Shown here piece after piece: positions 7,728-15,699 of a DNA stretch of 64,000 nt. The notes beneath the pieces are model-generated. The model saw only the letters and a program-made list of their open reading frames with translations. It was not told the DNA's origin and made no database searches. Source of the DNA: Paracidovorax oryzae ATCC 19882 (GTDB lineage: Bacteria > Pseudomonadota > Gammaproteobacteria > Burkholderiales > Burkholderiaceae_C); assembly GCF_000687165.1 (NCBI RefSeq), contig NZ_JMKU01000006.1:1-64000 (forward strand), given 5' to 3'. Position 1 is the stretch's first letter; every line of letters starts with the position of its first letter. The position numbers and the translations under genes are program-made.

Positions 7728-9320
7728 ATGTCCCAACTGTCCTCCGACACCCCGACTTTCTCGCTGGCGTCCCCCGGCACCCCGCCCGATCCCGACCGCG
7801 GCCGGCGCCTGCGTGTGCTCGCCTGCGTCTGCATGGCTTCGGCGACGATGCCGATGGTGTTCACCGGGCCGGCCGTGGCCCTGGGCGGCATCGCCGATGC
7901 GCTGCATGCGTCCGCCGCGTCGCTGGCCTGGGTGACGAATGCCTTCATGCTGGCCTTCGGCAGCTGCCTGCTGGCGGCCGGGGCGCTGGCGGACCGCATC
8001 GGGCGGCGCCGGGTGTTTTTGGCGGGGGCGTGGCTGTTCCTGGTGGCGTCGGCGGCATTGCCGTTCGCCACGGGCATGGCGGTATTCAACGCGCTGCGGG
8101 GCCTGCAGGGGCTGGCGGGGGCGGCGGTGTTCGCGGGCGGTGCCGCTGCGCTGGCCCAGGAGTTCGAGGGCGAGGCCCGCACCCGCGCGTTCAGCTGGCT
8201 GGGCACGGCGTTCGGCGTCGGGCTGGTGCTGGGGCCGGTCACGGCCGGTGCGCTGGCGGGGGCGTTCGGGTGGCGGGCGATTTTCGGGCTGGTGATGGGG
8301 GCCATGGGCGTGGCGGTGCTGTTGGGCCGGGGCGCGTTGCGGGAGACCCGGGCCCCTGCGATGCACGCTTTCGACACGGGCGGCGCGATGGCGTTCACGC
8401 TGGCGCTCAGCGTGCTGACCTGCGCCGTGCTGGTGGCGGCGCAGGCGGGATGGGCAAATCCCCGTGTGATCGGCGGCCTCGCGGTGGCAGGGCTGCTGTT
8501 CGCCGTTTTCGCGCGCATCGAGCAGCGGGGCACCGCGCCGTTGCTGGATCTGTCGCTGCTGCGCTACCGGCGCTTTCTCGGTATCCAGTTGCTGGCCGCT
8601 GCGCCGGCCTATGCCTTCGTCGTGCTGCTGGTGTTGCTGCCGATGCGTTTCGCGGGCATCGAAGGGATGGGCGCGGGCCGTGCGGGATGGATGATGGCGG
8701 CCCTGTCGGCGCCGTTGCTGGTGCTGCCGCTCGCGGCCGGGCGGCTGGCGCGCCGCTGGTTACCGGCCGGGTTGTGTGGCGTGGGCCTGCTGGCCTGCGC
8801 GGCCGGGCTGCTGTGGCTGGCGGCGGCGCGGACGGGGCTGCAGGCCCTGCCGGCGATGGTGGTGATCGGTGCGGGCATCAGCCTGCCCTGGGGATTGATG
8901 GATGGCCTCGCCGTCAGCGTGGTGCCGCCGGAGCGCGCGGGCATGGCGGCGGGGATGTTCAGCACCACGCGGGTGGCGGGCGAGGGGGTGGCGCTGGCGG
9001 TGGTCGGTTCCGTGCTGGCGGGGCTGATCCAGGCCCGGCTGCCCGGCGCCGCGCAGGGGCAGCCGGTGGCGCAGTTGCTGGGGGCGGGGCGGCTGGAGGA
9101 TGCGATGGCCCTGGTGCCGGCGGTGGCCCCGCACATGCTGGTGGAGGCTTACGAAGCGGCGTTTTCGCGGCTGGCGCAGGGCCTGGCGGTGGTGACGGCC
9201 GTGACGGCGCTGGCCGTGTGGGCCTGCCTGGGGCGGGGCGGCCTGCGGCAGGAGGGCGGTGCGCCCGCGGAAGGGGGGAGGAAAACTGGAGCGGGTGAAG
9301 GGAATCGAACCCTCGTATGA
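7728..9320 (+). CDS. MFS transporter, DHA2-like (drug:H+ antiporter type)
   Basis: A 530-residue inner-membrane transporter of the major facilitator superfamily. Motif A is visible as GALADRIGRRRVF after TM2, and a motif-C-like GPVTAGALAGAFGWRAIF follows in TM5. Length and helix count fit the 14-helix EmrB/QacA (DHA2) group. ATG 7728 (MSQLSSDTP) was chosen because the upstream in-frame part lacks family character. It is divergent from a LysR gene. The last ten codons (encoding GAGEGNRTLV and the stop) run antisense through the tRNA-Gly gene, an unusual convergent overlap. The substrate cannot be read from sequence. Confidence 0.88.
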   Translation: MSQLSSDTPTFSLASPGTPPDPDRGRRLRVLACVCMASATMPMVFTGPAVALGGIADALHASAASLAWVTNAFMLAFGSCLLAAGALADRIGRRRVFLAGAWLFLVASAALPFATGMAVFNALRGLQGLAGAAVFAGGAAALAQEFEGEARTRAFSWLGTAFGVGLVLGPVTAGALAGAFGWRAIFGLVMGAMGVAVLLGRGALRETRAPAMHAFDTGGAMAFTLALSVLTCAVLVAAQAGWANPRVIGGLAVAGLLFAVFARIEQRGTAPLLDLSLLRYRRFLGIQLLAAAPAYAFVVLLVLLPMRFAGIEGMGAGRAGWMMAALSAPLLVLPLAAGRLARRWLPAGLCGVGLLACAAGLLWLAAARTGLQALPAMVVIGAGISLPWGLMDGLAVSVVPPERAGMAAGMFSTTRVAGEGVALAVVGSVLAGLIQARLPGAAQGQPVAQLLGAGRLEDAMALVPAVAPHMLVEAYEAAFSRLAQGLAVVTAVTALAVWACLGRGGLRQEGGAPAEGGRKTGAGEGNRTLV

Positions 9321-9360
9321 AGCTTGGGAAGCTGCCGTTCTACCATTGAACTACACCCGC
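9287..9360 (-). tRNA. tRNA-Gly (anticodon CCC)
   Basis: Read on the minus strand from 9360, the gene gives a 7-bp acceptor stem (GCGGGTG with CACCCGC), a D arm GTTC/GAAC, an anticodon loop TTCCCAA (anticodon CCC, decoding GGG), a T arm with TTCGATT, discriminator T and an encoded CCA. The anticodon stem has one C-U mismatch at its second pair. The 3' half lies antisense to the end of the MFS gene, whose stop is at 9318-9320. Confidence 0.93.
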
Positions 9361-9407
9361 GCGTGGCGCCATTGCGGCGCACGACGGGCTGGATTCTAGC
9401 GCTACTT

Positions 9408-10466
9408 TCACGTGGGCCAGTGCAGGGAGAGCACGGAGCCTCCGCCGGGCGCGGCCTGGCAGGTGGCGTGGCCGCCGTGGGCCTCCGCGATGGCCTTGAC
9501 CACGGCCAGGCCCAGGCCGCTGCCGCCGGCCTGCTGTGGGCGGGTGGGGTCTCCGCGGTGGAAGGCCTCGAAGACCTGGGCGGCGAGTTCCTCGCTCATG
9601 CCCGGGCCCTCGTCTTCCACGCCGAGGTGGCACTGGCCGTCCGCCACGCGGGCGTGGATGCGCACCAGGCCCGGGTCGGCATGCTTGCGCACGTTTTCCA
9701 GCAGGGCGATCAGGGCCTGGCGGATGCGCACGGGGTCGCAGGTCACGGTGCAGGGCGATGCGATGTCGGCCTGCACGGTGAAGCCGCGCGCATGCAGGTC
9801 CGGCCCGAAGGCATGCACGACGGAGGCGACTTCCTGCGCGAGGTCCGCCTGCATTTGCTCCAGTTCCAGGTGCCCGCTGTCGCGCAGGCCCAGCATGCGC
9901 AGGTCTTCGATCAGCCGGCTCAGGCCTTGCACATGGCGCAGCAGGCCCTGGAACAGCTCGGGCCGCGGCTCGAAGACGCCTTCCGTCAGCCCCTGCAGGC
10001 GCCCGTGCAGGATGGTGACGGGGGTGCGCAGTTCGTGGGCGATGGCGGCGTTCCAGAAGGTGCGCTGCTTTTCCATGGCCTGCAGGCGTTCGGCCATGGC
10101 GTTGAAGTCGCGCACCAGCTGGGCGGTCTCTCCCATGGAGTGCTCGTCCGTGGCGGCGCGGGCCTGCAGGTCGCCCTGGGCCACCTTGCGCAGGCTTTCG
10201 GCCACGGCGTTCAGCGGCGCGAGGATGCGGCGCGAGAGCCGAACGGCGACGGCGATGGCGATGGCCAGCGCGGCGAGCAGGGTGGCCAGCATCCAGGCCA
10301 GCTCCACCCGCGACGGCACCCAGGTTTCGGAAATGCTCGACGGCGAATAGGCCATGAGCACGGAATAGAAGCCGTAGGAGCCGATCACCGAGATCAGGAT
10401 GATGCCCAGGGCCATGACGCCCAGCGACAGCATGACCTGCCGGCGCAGGCCGGGGGTGCTGCTCAT
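9408..10466 (-). CDS. Sensor histidine kinase, BaeS/AdeS-like
   Basis: A 352-residue membrane kinase with TM segments near residues 12-35 and 57-77, a HAMP linker (RRILAPLNAVAESLRKVAQG), a HisKA domain with phospho-accepting His144 in AAIAHELRTPVTIL, and a HATPase with N box (ALLENVRKHADPG), DEGPGMS and GGSGLGLAVV. The periplasmic sensor loop is only about 20 residues. The start overlaps the stop of the response-regulator gene (ATGA), so the two form one operon. Divergent RND efflux genes suggest an AdeRS/BaeSR-type regulator of efflux. The stimulus is unknown. Confidence 0.9.
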   Translation of the reverse strand: MSSTPGLRRQVMLSLGVMALGIILISVIGSYGFYSVLMAYSPSSISETWVPSRVELAWMLATLLAALAIAIAVAVRLSRRILAPLNAVAESLRKVAQGDLQARAATDEHSMGETAQLVRDFNAMAERLQAMEKQRTFWNAAIAHELRTPVTILHGRLQGLTEGVFEPRPELFQGLLRHVQGLSRLIEDLRMLGLRDSGHLELEQMQADLAQEVASVVHAFGPDLHARGFTVQADIASPCTVTCDPVRIRQALIALLENVRKHADPGLVRIHARVADGQCHLGVEDEGPGMSEELAAQVFEAFHRGDPTRPQQAGGSGLGLAVVKAIAEAHGGHATCQAAPGGGSVLSLHWPT

Positions 10467-11236
10467 TCGCCGCTCCCCAGGCGGTAGCCCACGCCGCGCA
10501 CGCTGACGGGAAGGCCCTCCACGCCCAGCGGCTCGAGCTTCTTGCGCAGCTTGCTGATGTGGCTGTCCACCGTGCGCTCCAGGGTGTCGCCCTCGGGCAG
10601 GCAGGCTTCCAGCAGTTCGAGCCGGGTGAAGACGCGGCGGGGCGAGCGCATGAGGCAGGCGAGCAGCTTGAATTCGGTGAGCGTCAGGTCCAGCAGGTGG
10701 CGCTGCCCGTCCAGGTGCACGCTGGCCTCGTGGGTCTCGGGGTCGATCTGGAAGATGCCGGCGCGCAGCACCGCCTGGGCGTTCGCGCCGCCCCCGGCGC
10801 CCCGGCTGCGGCGCAGCACTGCCTGCACGCGGGCCACGACCTCGGCGGCGTTGAAGGGCTTGACCACGTAGTCGTCCGCGCCGATGCGCAGGCCCATGAG
10901 CTTGTCGATGTCCTGGTCCATGGCCGTCAGCATGACCACGGGCGTGTCGCCGCGGTGGCGGATTTCGCTGAGCACCTTCCAGCCGTCCACGCGGGGCATC
11001 TGCACGTCGAGCAGGACGAGGTCGGGCTTGAGTGCCTGGTGCATCGCGAGCGCGGCCTGGCCGTCCGGCGCATGCACGGTCTGCAGTCCGTCGCGCGCCA
11101 GGTAGGCGGCGAGGATCTCGGCGATTTCGGGCTCGTCCTCCGCGATGAGCACGAGCGCCTGGGACGCGGATTCCCGGAAGATGCGGTGGGGTGGGATCGA
11201 CACGCAGCGCACTCTACCGAGATTTTCCGGCTCCAT
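10463..11236 (-). CDS. Response regulator, OmpR/BaeR-like
   Basis: The receiver domain has the acidic pocket (IAEDEPE), phospho-acceptor Asp77 in LVLLDVQMPRVDG, the conserved Thr (MLTAMD) and Lys (YVVKPFNA). An OmpR-type winged helix follows (LTEFKLLACLMRSPRRVFTR, ending VRGVGYRLG). It partners with the kinase immediately downstream. ATG 11236 gives 257 residues; GTG 11203 (VSIPPHR) is an alternative and would leave a longer leader. It is divergent from the RND adaptor gene (start 11320), so the 80-120 bp between them probably hold its operator. Confidence 0.9.
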   Translation of the reverse strand: MEPENLGRVRCVSIPPHRIFRESASQALVLIAEDEPEIAEILAAYLARDGLQTVHAPDGQAALAMHQALKPDLVLLDVQMPRVDGWKVLSEIRHRGDTPVVMLTAMDQDIDKLMGLRIGADDYVVKPFNAAEVVARVQAVLRRSRGAGGGANAQAVLRAGIFQIDPETHEASVHLDGQRHLLDLTLTEFKLLACLMRSPRRVFTRLELLEACLPEGDTLERTVDSHISKLRKKLEPLGVEGLPVSVRGVGYRLGSGE

Positions 11237-11319
11237 CGCATCTCCACACAACGCCCAATCCTTCGCAGCCGTGGGGCGCCACAGTAGCGCCTTTTTCGCA
11301 CGCGAAGGATTCCCTGGAT

Positions 11320-12510
11320 ATGCACACCCCCCGACGGCGGCAGGCCGCGATGATGGCGGCGGCGCTGGCCGCGCTGGTATTGGCGGGCTGCGGCACCGAC
11401 GAGGCGCAGGACGCCCCCGCGCCGCCGGTGCAGGTGTCCGTGGCCACGCTGGTGCCCGGCGATCTCGTGGTGGCCGACGACCTGCCCGGCCGCGTGGCCG
11501 CGGTGCGCACGGCGGAGATCCGGCCACAGGTCGGGGGCATCGTGCAGCGCCGGCTGTTCGAGCAGGGCGCGGAGATCCGGCAGGGCGCGGCGCTCTTCCG
11601 GATCAACCCCGCGCCGTTCCAGGCCGATGCCGACCTGGCGGAGGCGGCGCTGCAGCGCGCGCAGGCGGCCTGGGCCCGGGCACGCCTGCAGGCCGAACGG
11701 CTGGAGCCGCTGGTGCAGGCCGATGCCGTGAGCCGGCAGGCCTATGACGACGCGGTCTCGCAGCGCGACCAGGCCGCAGCCGAGGTGGCGCAGGCCCGCG
11801 CCACGCTCGCGCGCCGGCGGCTGGACCTGCGCTTCGCGACGGTGGAGGCGCCGATCGCGGGGCGGGTGGACCAGGCGCTGGTGACGGAAGGCGCGCTGGT
11901 CTCGCCCACCGATGCCTCGCCCATGGCGCGCATCCACCAGATCGGGCAGGTGTACGTGGACGTGCGCCAGCCGGCGTCGGCGCTGGACGGCCTGCGGGCG
12001 GCGGCGCGGCCGGAAGGCGGCGCGCCGGAGGCCCCCGTGCAGATCCTGCGCGGCAATGGCGAGCCCTTCGGGATGCAGGGGCGCTTGCTGTTTTCCGGCA
12101 TCACGGTGGATGCCGGCACCGGCGAGGTGCTGCTGCGCATCCTGGTGGACAACCCGCAGCGGCGCCTGCTGCCCGGCATGTTCGTGCAGGCGCGCGTGCC
12201 GCGGGCGGCCTATGCCCGGGCGCTCACGGTGCCGCAGCAGGCGGTGGTGCGCACGGGCGGCCAGGCCAGCGTCTGGGTGGTCGATGCACAGCGGCGCGCG
12301 CATGCGGTGCCCGTGCAGCTGGGTGAACTGGTGGACCGGCGCTACCGCATCGCGGCCGGGCTGCAGGAAGGGCAGCAGGTGGTGGTGGAGGGTGCGGAGC
12401 GCCTGACCGACGGCGCGGAAGTGCAGCCGCGCGACTGGGCGGTGCCCGGCGCGGCAGCCGCGTCCGCGAGCGTACCCGCATCGTCCCCCGCGCCCGCGGC
12501 CAGCCGCTGA
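11320..12510 (+). CDS. RND efflux periplasmic adaptor lipoprotein (MexA/AcrA/AdeA-like)
   Basis: The 396-residue membrane fusion protein links the inner-membrane pump to the outer-membrane channel. A lipoprotein signal ends in LVLAGC (Cys24). The biotinyl-lipoyl halves (RTAEIRPQVGGIVQRRLFEQG and RFATVEAPIAGRVDQALV) flank an alpha-helical hairpin rich in Ala, Arg and Gln. Beta-barrel and membrane-proximal domains follow. Length is normal. It is the first gene of a three-gene operon: the pump gene starts 15 bases downstream. Confidence 0.93.
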   Translation: MHTPRRRQAAMMAAALAALVLAGCGTDEAQDAPAPPVQVSVATLVPGDLVVADDLPGRVAAVRTAEIRPQVGGIVQRRLFEQGAEIRQGAALFRINPAPFQADADLAEAALQRAQAAWARARLQAERLEPLVQADAVSRQAYDDAVSQRDQAAAEVAQARATLARRRLDLRFATVEAPIAGRVDQALVTEGALVSPTDASPMARIHQIGQVYVDVRQPASALDGLRAAARPEGGAPEAPVQILRGNGEPFGMQGRLLFSGITVDAGTGEVLLRILVDNPQRRLLPGMFVQARVPRAAYARALTVPQQAVVRTGGQASVWVVDAQRRAHAVPVQLGELVDRRYRIAAGLQEGQQVVVEGAERLTDGAEVQPRDWAVPGAAAASASVPASSPAPAASR

Positions 12511-12525
12511 ACACCGAGCCGAGCC

Positions 12526-15500
12526 ATGCCCCAGTTCTTCATTCGCCGCCCGGTGTTCGCCTGGGTGATTGCCCTGTTCATCGTGCTGTTCGGCGCCATC
12601 GCCATTCCGCAGTTGCCGATCGCGCGCTACCCGGCGGTGGCGCCGCCGGCCGTGAGCCTGTTCGCGTCCTATCCGGGCGCCACGCCCCAGACCCTGAACG
12701 ATTCCGTGGTGAGCCTGATCGAGCGCGAGCTCTCGGGTGTCAAGAACCTGCTGTACTTCGAGTCGTCGGTCGATACCTCGGGCTCGGCGCAGATCACTGC
12801 CACCTTCAAGCCGGGCACCAACCCGGAACTGGCGCAGGTGGATGTGCAGAACCGCATCAAGGCCGTGGAGCCGCGCCTGCCGCAGGCCGTGCGCCAGAGC
12901 GGCCTGCAGGTGGAATCCGCCTCGTCCGGCTTCCTGATGCTGGTCGGCATGACCTCGCGCGACGGCCGCTACGACGAGGTGGGGCTCAACGACTACATGG
13001 CCCGCAACATCGTGCAGGAGCTGCGCCGCATCGACGGCGTGGGCCGCGTGCAATTGTTCGGCGCCGAACAGGCGATGCGGGTCTGGGTGGATCCGGCCCG
13101 GCTGCTGTCCTACGGCCTGGCGATGGGCGATGTCACCCAGGCCATCGAGCAGCAGAACGCGCAGGTCGCCCCCGGGCGGGTGGGCGATGCGCCGACGCTG
13201 CCGGGCCAGCGCGTCACCGTGCCGCTCACGGTACAGGGCCAGCTGTCCACGCCGGAGCAGTTCGCGGCGATCGTGCTCAAGGCCGGCACCGACGGCTCGA
13301 AGGTGGTGCTGGGCGACGTCGCCCGGGTGGAGCTGGGCGCGCAGTCGTACGCCTTCGCCAACCGCGAGAACGGGCGGGTGGCCACCAGTGCCGCCATCCA
13401 GCTCTCGCCCGGCGCGAACGCAGTGCGCACCGCGCAGGCTGTGCAGGACCGGCTGGACGAACTGGCGCGCACCATGCCCGCGGGCATGGAGGTGTCGGTG
13501 CCGTTCAATACCGCGCCCTTCGTGAAGATCTCCATCGAGAAAGTGCTCCACACGCTGCTGGAGGCGATGGTGCTGGTGTTCGCGGTGATGTTCCTGTTCC
13601 TGCAGAACGTCCGCTACACGCTGATCCCGGCCATCGTGGCGCCCATCGCGCTGCTCGGCACGTTCACCGTGATGCTGGTGGCCGGTTTCTCGATCAACGT
13701 GCTGACCATGTTCGGCATGGTGCTGGCCATCGGCATCATCGTGGATGACGCCATCGTGGTGGTGGAGAACGTCGAGCGGCTGATGGCCGCGGAGGGCCTG
13801 TCGCCGCGGGACGCGACGGTACGGGCCATGCGGGAGATCACCGGGGCGGTGGTCGGCATCACCCTGGTGCTCACCGCCGTGTTCATTCCCATGGCCTTCG
13901 CCACCGGATCGGTGGGCGTCATCTACCGGCAGTTCACGCTGTCGATGGCCGTGTCCATCCTGTTCTCGGCCTTCCTGGCCCTGACGCTCACGCCCGCGCT
14001 CTGCGCCACGCTGCTGAGGCCGGTCGATCCGGGCCACCACGAGCGGCGCGGCTTCTTCGGTGCCTTCAACCGCGGCTTCGAGCGCCTGTCGCAGGGCTAC
14101 GCGGCCCGCGTGGCGCGCCTGGCAGGGCGCAGCGGCCGCATGATGATAGCTTTCGCGCTGGTCTGCGCGGTGCTGGTGCTGGCGGCGCGCCAGTTGCCTT
14201 CGTCCTTCCTGCCCGAGGAGGACCAGGGCTATTTCATGACCTCCATCCAGTTGCCCACGGGCGCCACCAGCGAGCGCACGCTGGATGTGGTGAAGGCCTT
14301 CGAATCGCACGTGGGCTCCCGCCCGGGCCTGGCGTCCAACCTGGTGATCCAGGGGTTCAGTTTCTCGGGTTCGGGGCCGAATGCCGCGATGGCGTTCACC
14401 ATGCTCAAGGACTGGAACCAGCGCGACGGCGCCAGCGCGCGCGATGAATCGGAGCGGGCCCAGGAGGCGATGCGCCACACGCCGGAAGGCACGGTGATGA
14501 GCCTGCTGCCGCCCGCCATCGACGAGCTGGGAACCTCCTCCGGCTTCACGATGTTCCTGCAGGACCGCGCCGGCCGCGGGGCGGAGGCCCTGGCGGCCGC
14601 GCAGGCCCGGCTCATGGAACTGGCCGCGCAGAGCCCGCTGCTGCGCAACGTCTATCCCGACGGCCTGCCGCCGGGGGGCAGCGTGCGCCTGGACATCGAC
14701 CGCCGCAAGGCCGAGGCCATGGGGCTGTCGTTCAATGCGATCAGCACCACGCTCTCGGCCGCGATGGGCTCGGCCTACGTCAACGATTTCCCGAACGCCG
14801 GACGCATGCAGCAGGTGATCGTGCAGGCCGACGCCCCCGCGCGCATGCAGCTCGGCGACGTGCTGAAGCTGCGCGTGCGCAATGCCGCGGGCGGCCTCGT
14901 GCCGCTGGGCGAGGTGGCCACCCCGGTCTGGACCGAGTCGCCCCAGCAGATGATGCGCTTCCAGGGCTTTACCGCCGCACGCATCGCAGGCGGCGCGGCG
15001 CCCGGCGTTTCCAGCGGTGCGGCCATGGCGGAGATGGAGCGCCTGGTGGCGCAGCTGCCGCTCGGTTTCGCCGCGGCGTGGACGGGGCAGTCGCTGCAGG
15101 AGCGCCAGTCGGCCGCGCAGGCACCGCTGCTCATGGCGCTGTCGGCCCTGGTGGTCTTCCTGGTGCTGGCGGCCCTCTACGAGAGCTGGTCCATCCCGCT
15201 GGCGGTGATGCTGGTGGTGCCGCTAGGGCTGGTCGGGGCGGTGGCGGCGGTGATGCTGCGCGGCATGCCCAACGACGTGTTCTTCAAGGTCGGCATGATC
15301 ACCATCATCGGACTCTCGGCCAAGAACGCGATCCTGATCGTGGAGTTCGCCCGACAGCTGCACGCGGACGGTCGCGGGCTGCTCGATGCGGCGGTCACCG
15401 CGGCGCGGCTGCGTCTGCGGCCGATCCTGATGACCTCGCTGGCCTTCGCACTCGGCGTGGTACCGCTGATGCTCGCCTCGGGCGCCAGCGCCGAGACGCA

Positions 15501-15696
15501 GCACGCCATCGGCACCGGCGTGTTCGGCGGCATGGTGAGCGGCACGGTGCTGGCGGTGTTTTTCGTGCCGGTGTTCTTCGTCTTCGTGATGGGGCTGCAG
15601 GAGCGCGTGGCCGCGTGGCGCGCGCGCCGCAGTCCGCCGGAGGCCCTTCCGGCACCGGCCGGTACACCCGGCGCACCCACCACGGGAGGGCAGTGA
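12526..15696 (+). CDS. RND multidrug efflux pump inner-membrane subunit (AcrB/MexB/AdeB-like)
   Basis: A 1056-residue HAE1-family proton-driven pump with two halves of a TM helix and five more, each with a large periplasmic porter loop. It begins MPQFFIRRPVFAWVIALFIV as in AcrB. The TM4 proton-relay pair Asp-Asp is in AIGIIVDDAIVVVENVER, and the relay Lys of TM10 is in IIGLSAKNAILIVEF. Length matches the family (about 1030-1060). It sits between adaptor and outer-membrane channel genes. Likely substrates are hydrophobic or amphiphilic drugs; specificity cannot be read. Confidence 0.95.
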   Translation: MPQFFIRRPVFAWVIALFIVLFGAIAIPQLPIARYPAVAPPAVSLFASYPGATPQTLNDSVVSLIERELSGVKNLLYFESSVDTSGSAQITATFKPGTNPELAQVDVQNRIKAVEPRLPQAVRQSGLQVESASSGFLMLVGMTSRDGRYDEVGLNDYMARNIVQELRRIDGVGRVQLFGAEQAMRVWVDPARLLSYGLAMGDVTQAIEQQNAQVAPGRVGDAPTLPGQRVTVPLTVQGQLSTPEQFAAIVLKAGTDGSKVVLGDVARVELGAQSYAFANRENGRVATSAAIQLSPGANAVRTAQAVQDRLDELARTMPAGMEVSVPFNTAPFVKISIEKVLHTLLEAMVLVFAVMFLFLQNVRYTLIPAIVAPIALLGTFTVMLVAGFSINVLTMFGMVLAIGIIVDDAIVVVENVERLMAAEGLSPRDATVRAMREITGAVVGITLVLTAVFIPMAFATGSVGVIYRQFTLSMAVSILFSAFLALTLTPALCATLLRPVDPGHHERRGFFGAFNRGFERLSQGYAARVARLAGRSGRMMIAFALVCAVLVLAARQLPSSFLPEEDQGYFMTSIQLPTGATSERTLDVVKAFESHVGSRPGLASNLVIQGFSFSGSGPNAAMAFTMLKDWNQRDGASARDESERAQEAMRHTPEGTVMSLLPPAIDELGTSSGFTMFLQDRAGRGAEALAAAQARLMELAAQSPLLRNVYPDGLPPGGSVRLDIDRRKAEAMGLSFNAISTTLSAAMGSAYVNDFPNAGRMQQVIVQADAPARMQLGDVLKLRVRNAAGGLVPLGEVATPVWTESPQQMMRFQGFTAARIAGGAAPGVSSGAAMAEMERLVAQLPLGFAAAWTGQSLQERQSAAQAPLLMALSALVVFLVLAALYESWSIPLAVMLVVPLGLVGAVAAVMLRGMPNDVFFKVGMITIIGLSAKNAILIVEFARQLHADGRGLLDAAVTAARLRLRPILMTSLAFALGVVPLMLASGASAETQHAIGTGVFGGMVSGTVLAVFFVPVFFVFVMGLQERVAAWRARRSPPEALPAPAGTPGAPTTGGQ

Positions 15697-15699
15697 GCC

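Noticed and set aside
9149..9382. 77-codon minus-strand ORF covering the tRNA-Gly gene
   Set aside because: It translates the sense strand of the tRNA (CSSMVERQLPKLHTRVRFPS type sequence), a common annotation artefact.
10927..14478. Very long minus-strand open frame (1183 codons) across the efflux genes
   Set aside because: It is the shadow of the adaptor and pump genes in GC-rich DNA; the product is His/Arg/Gly-rich with no domain, while the plus strand encodes clear families.
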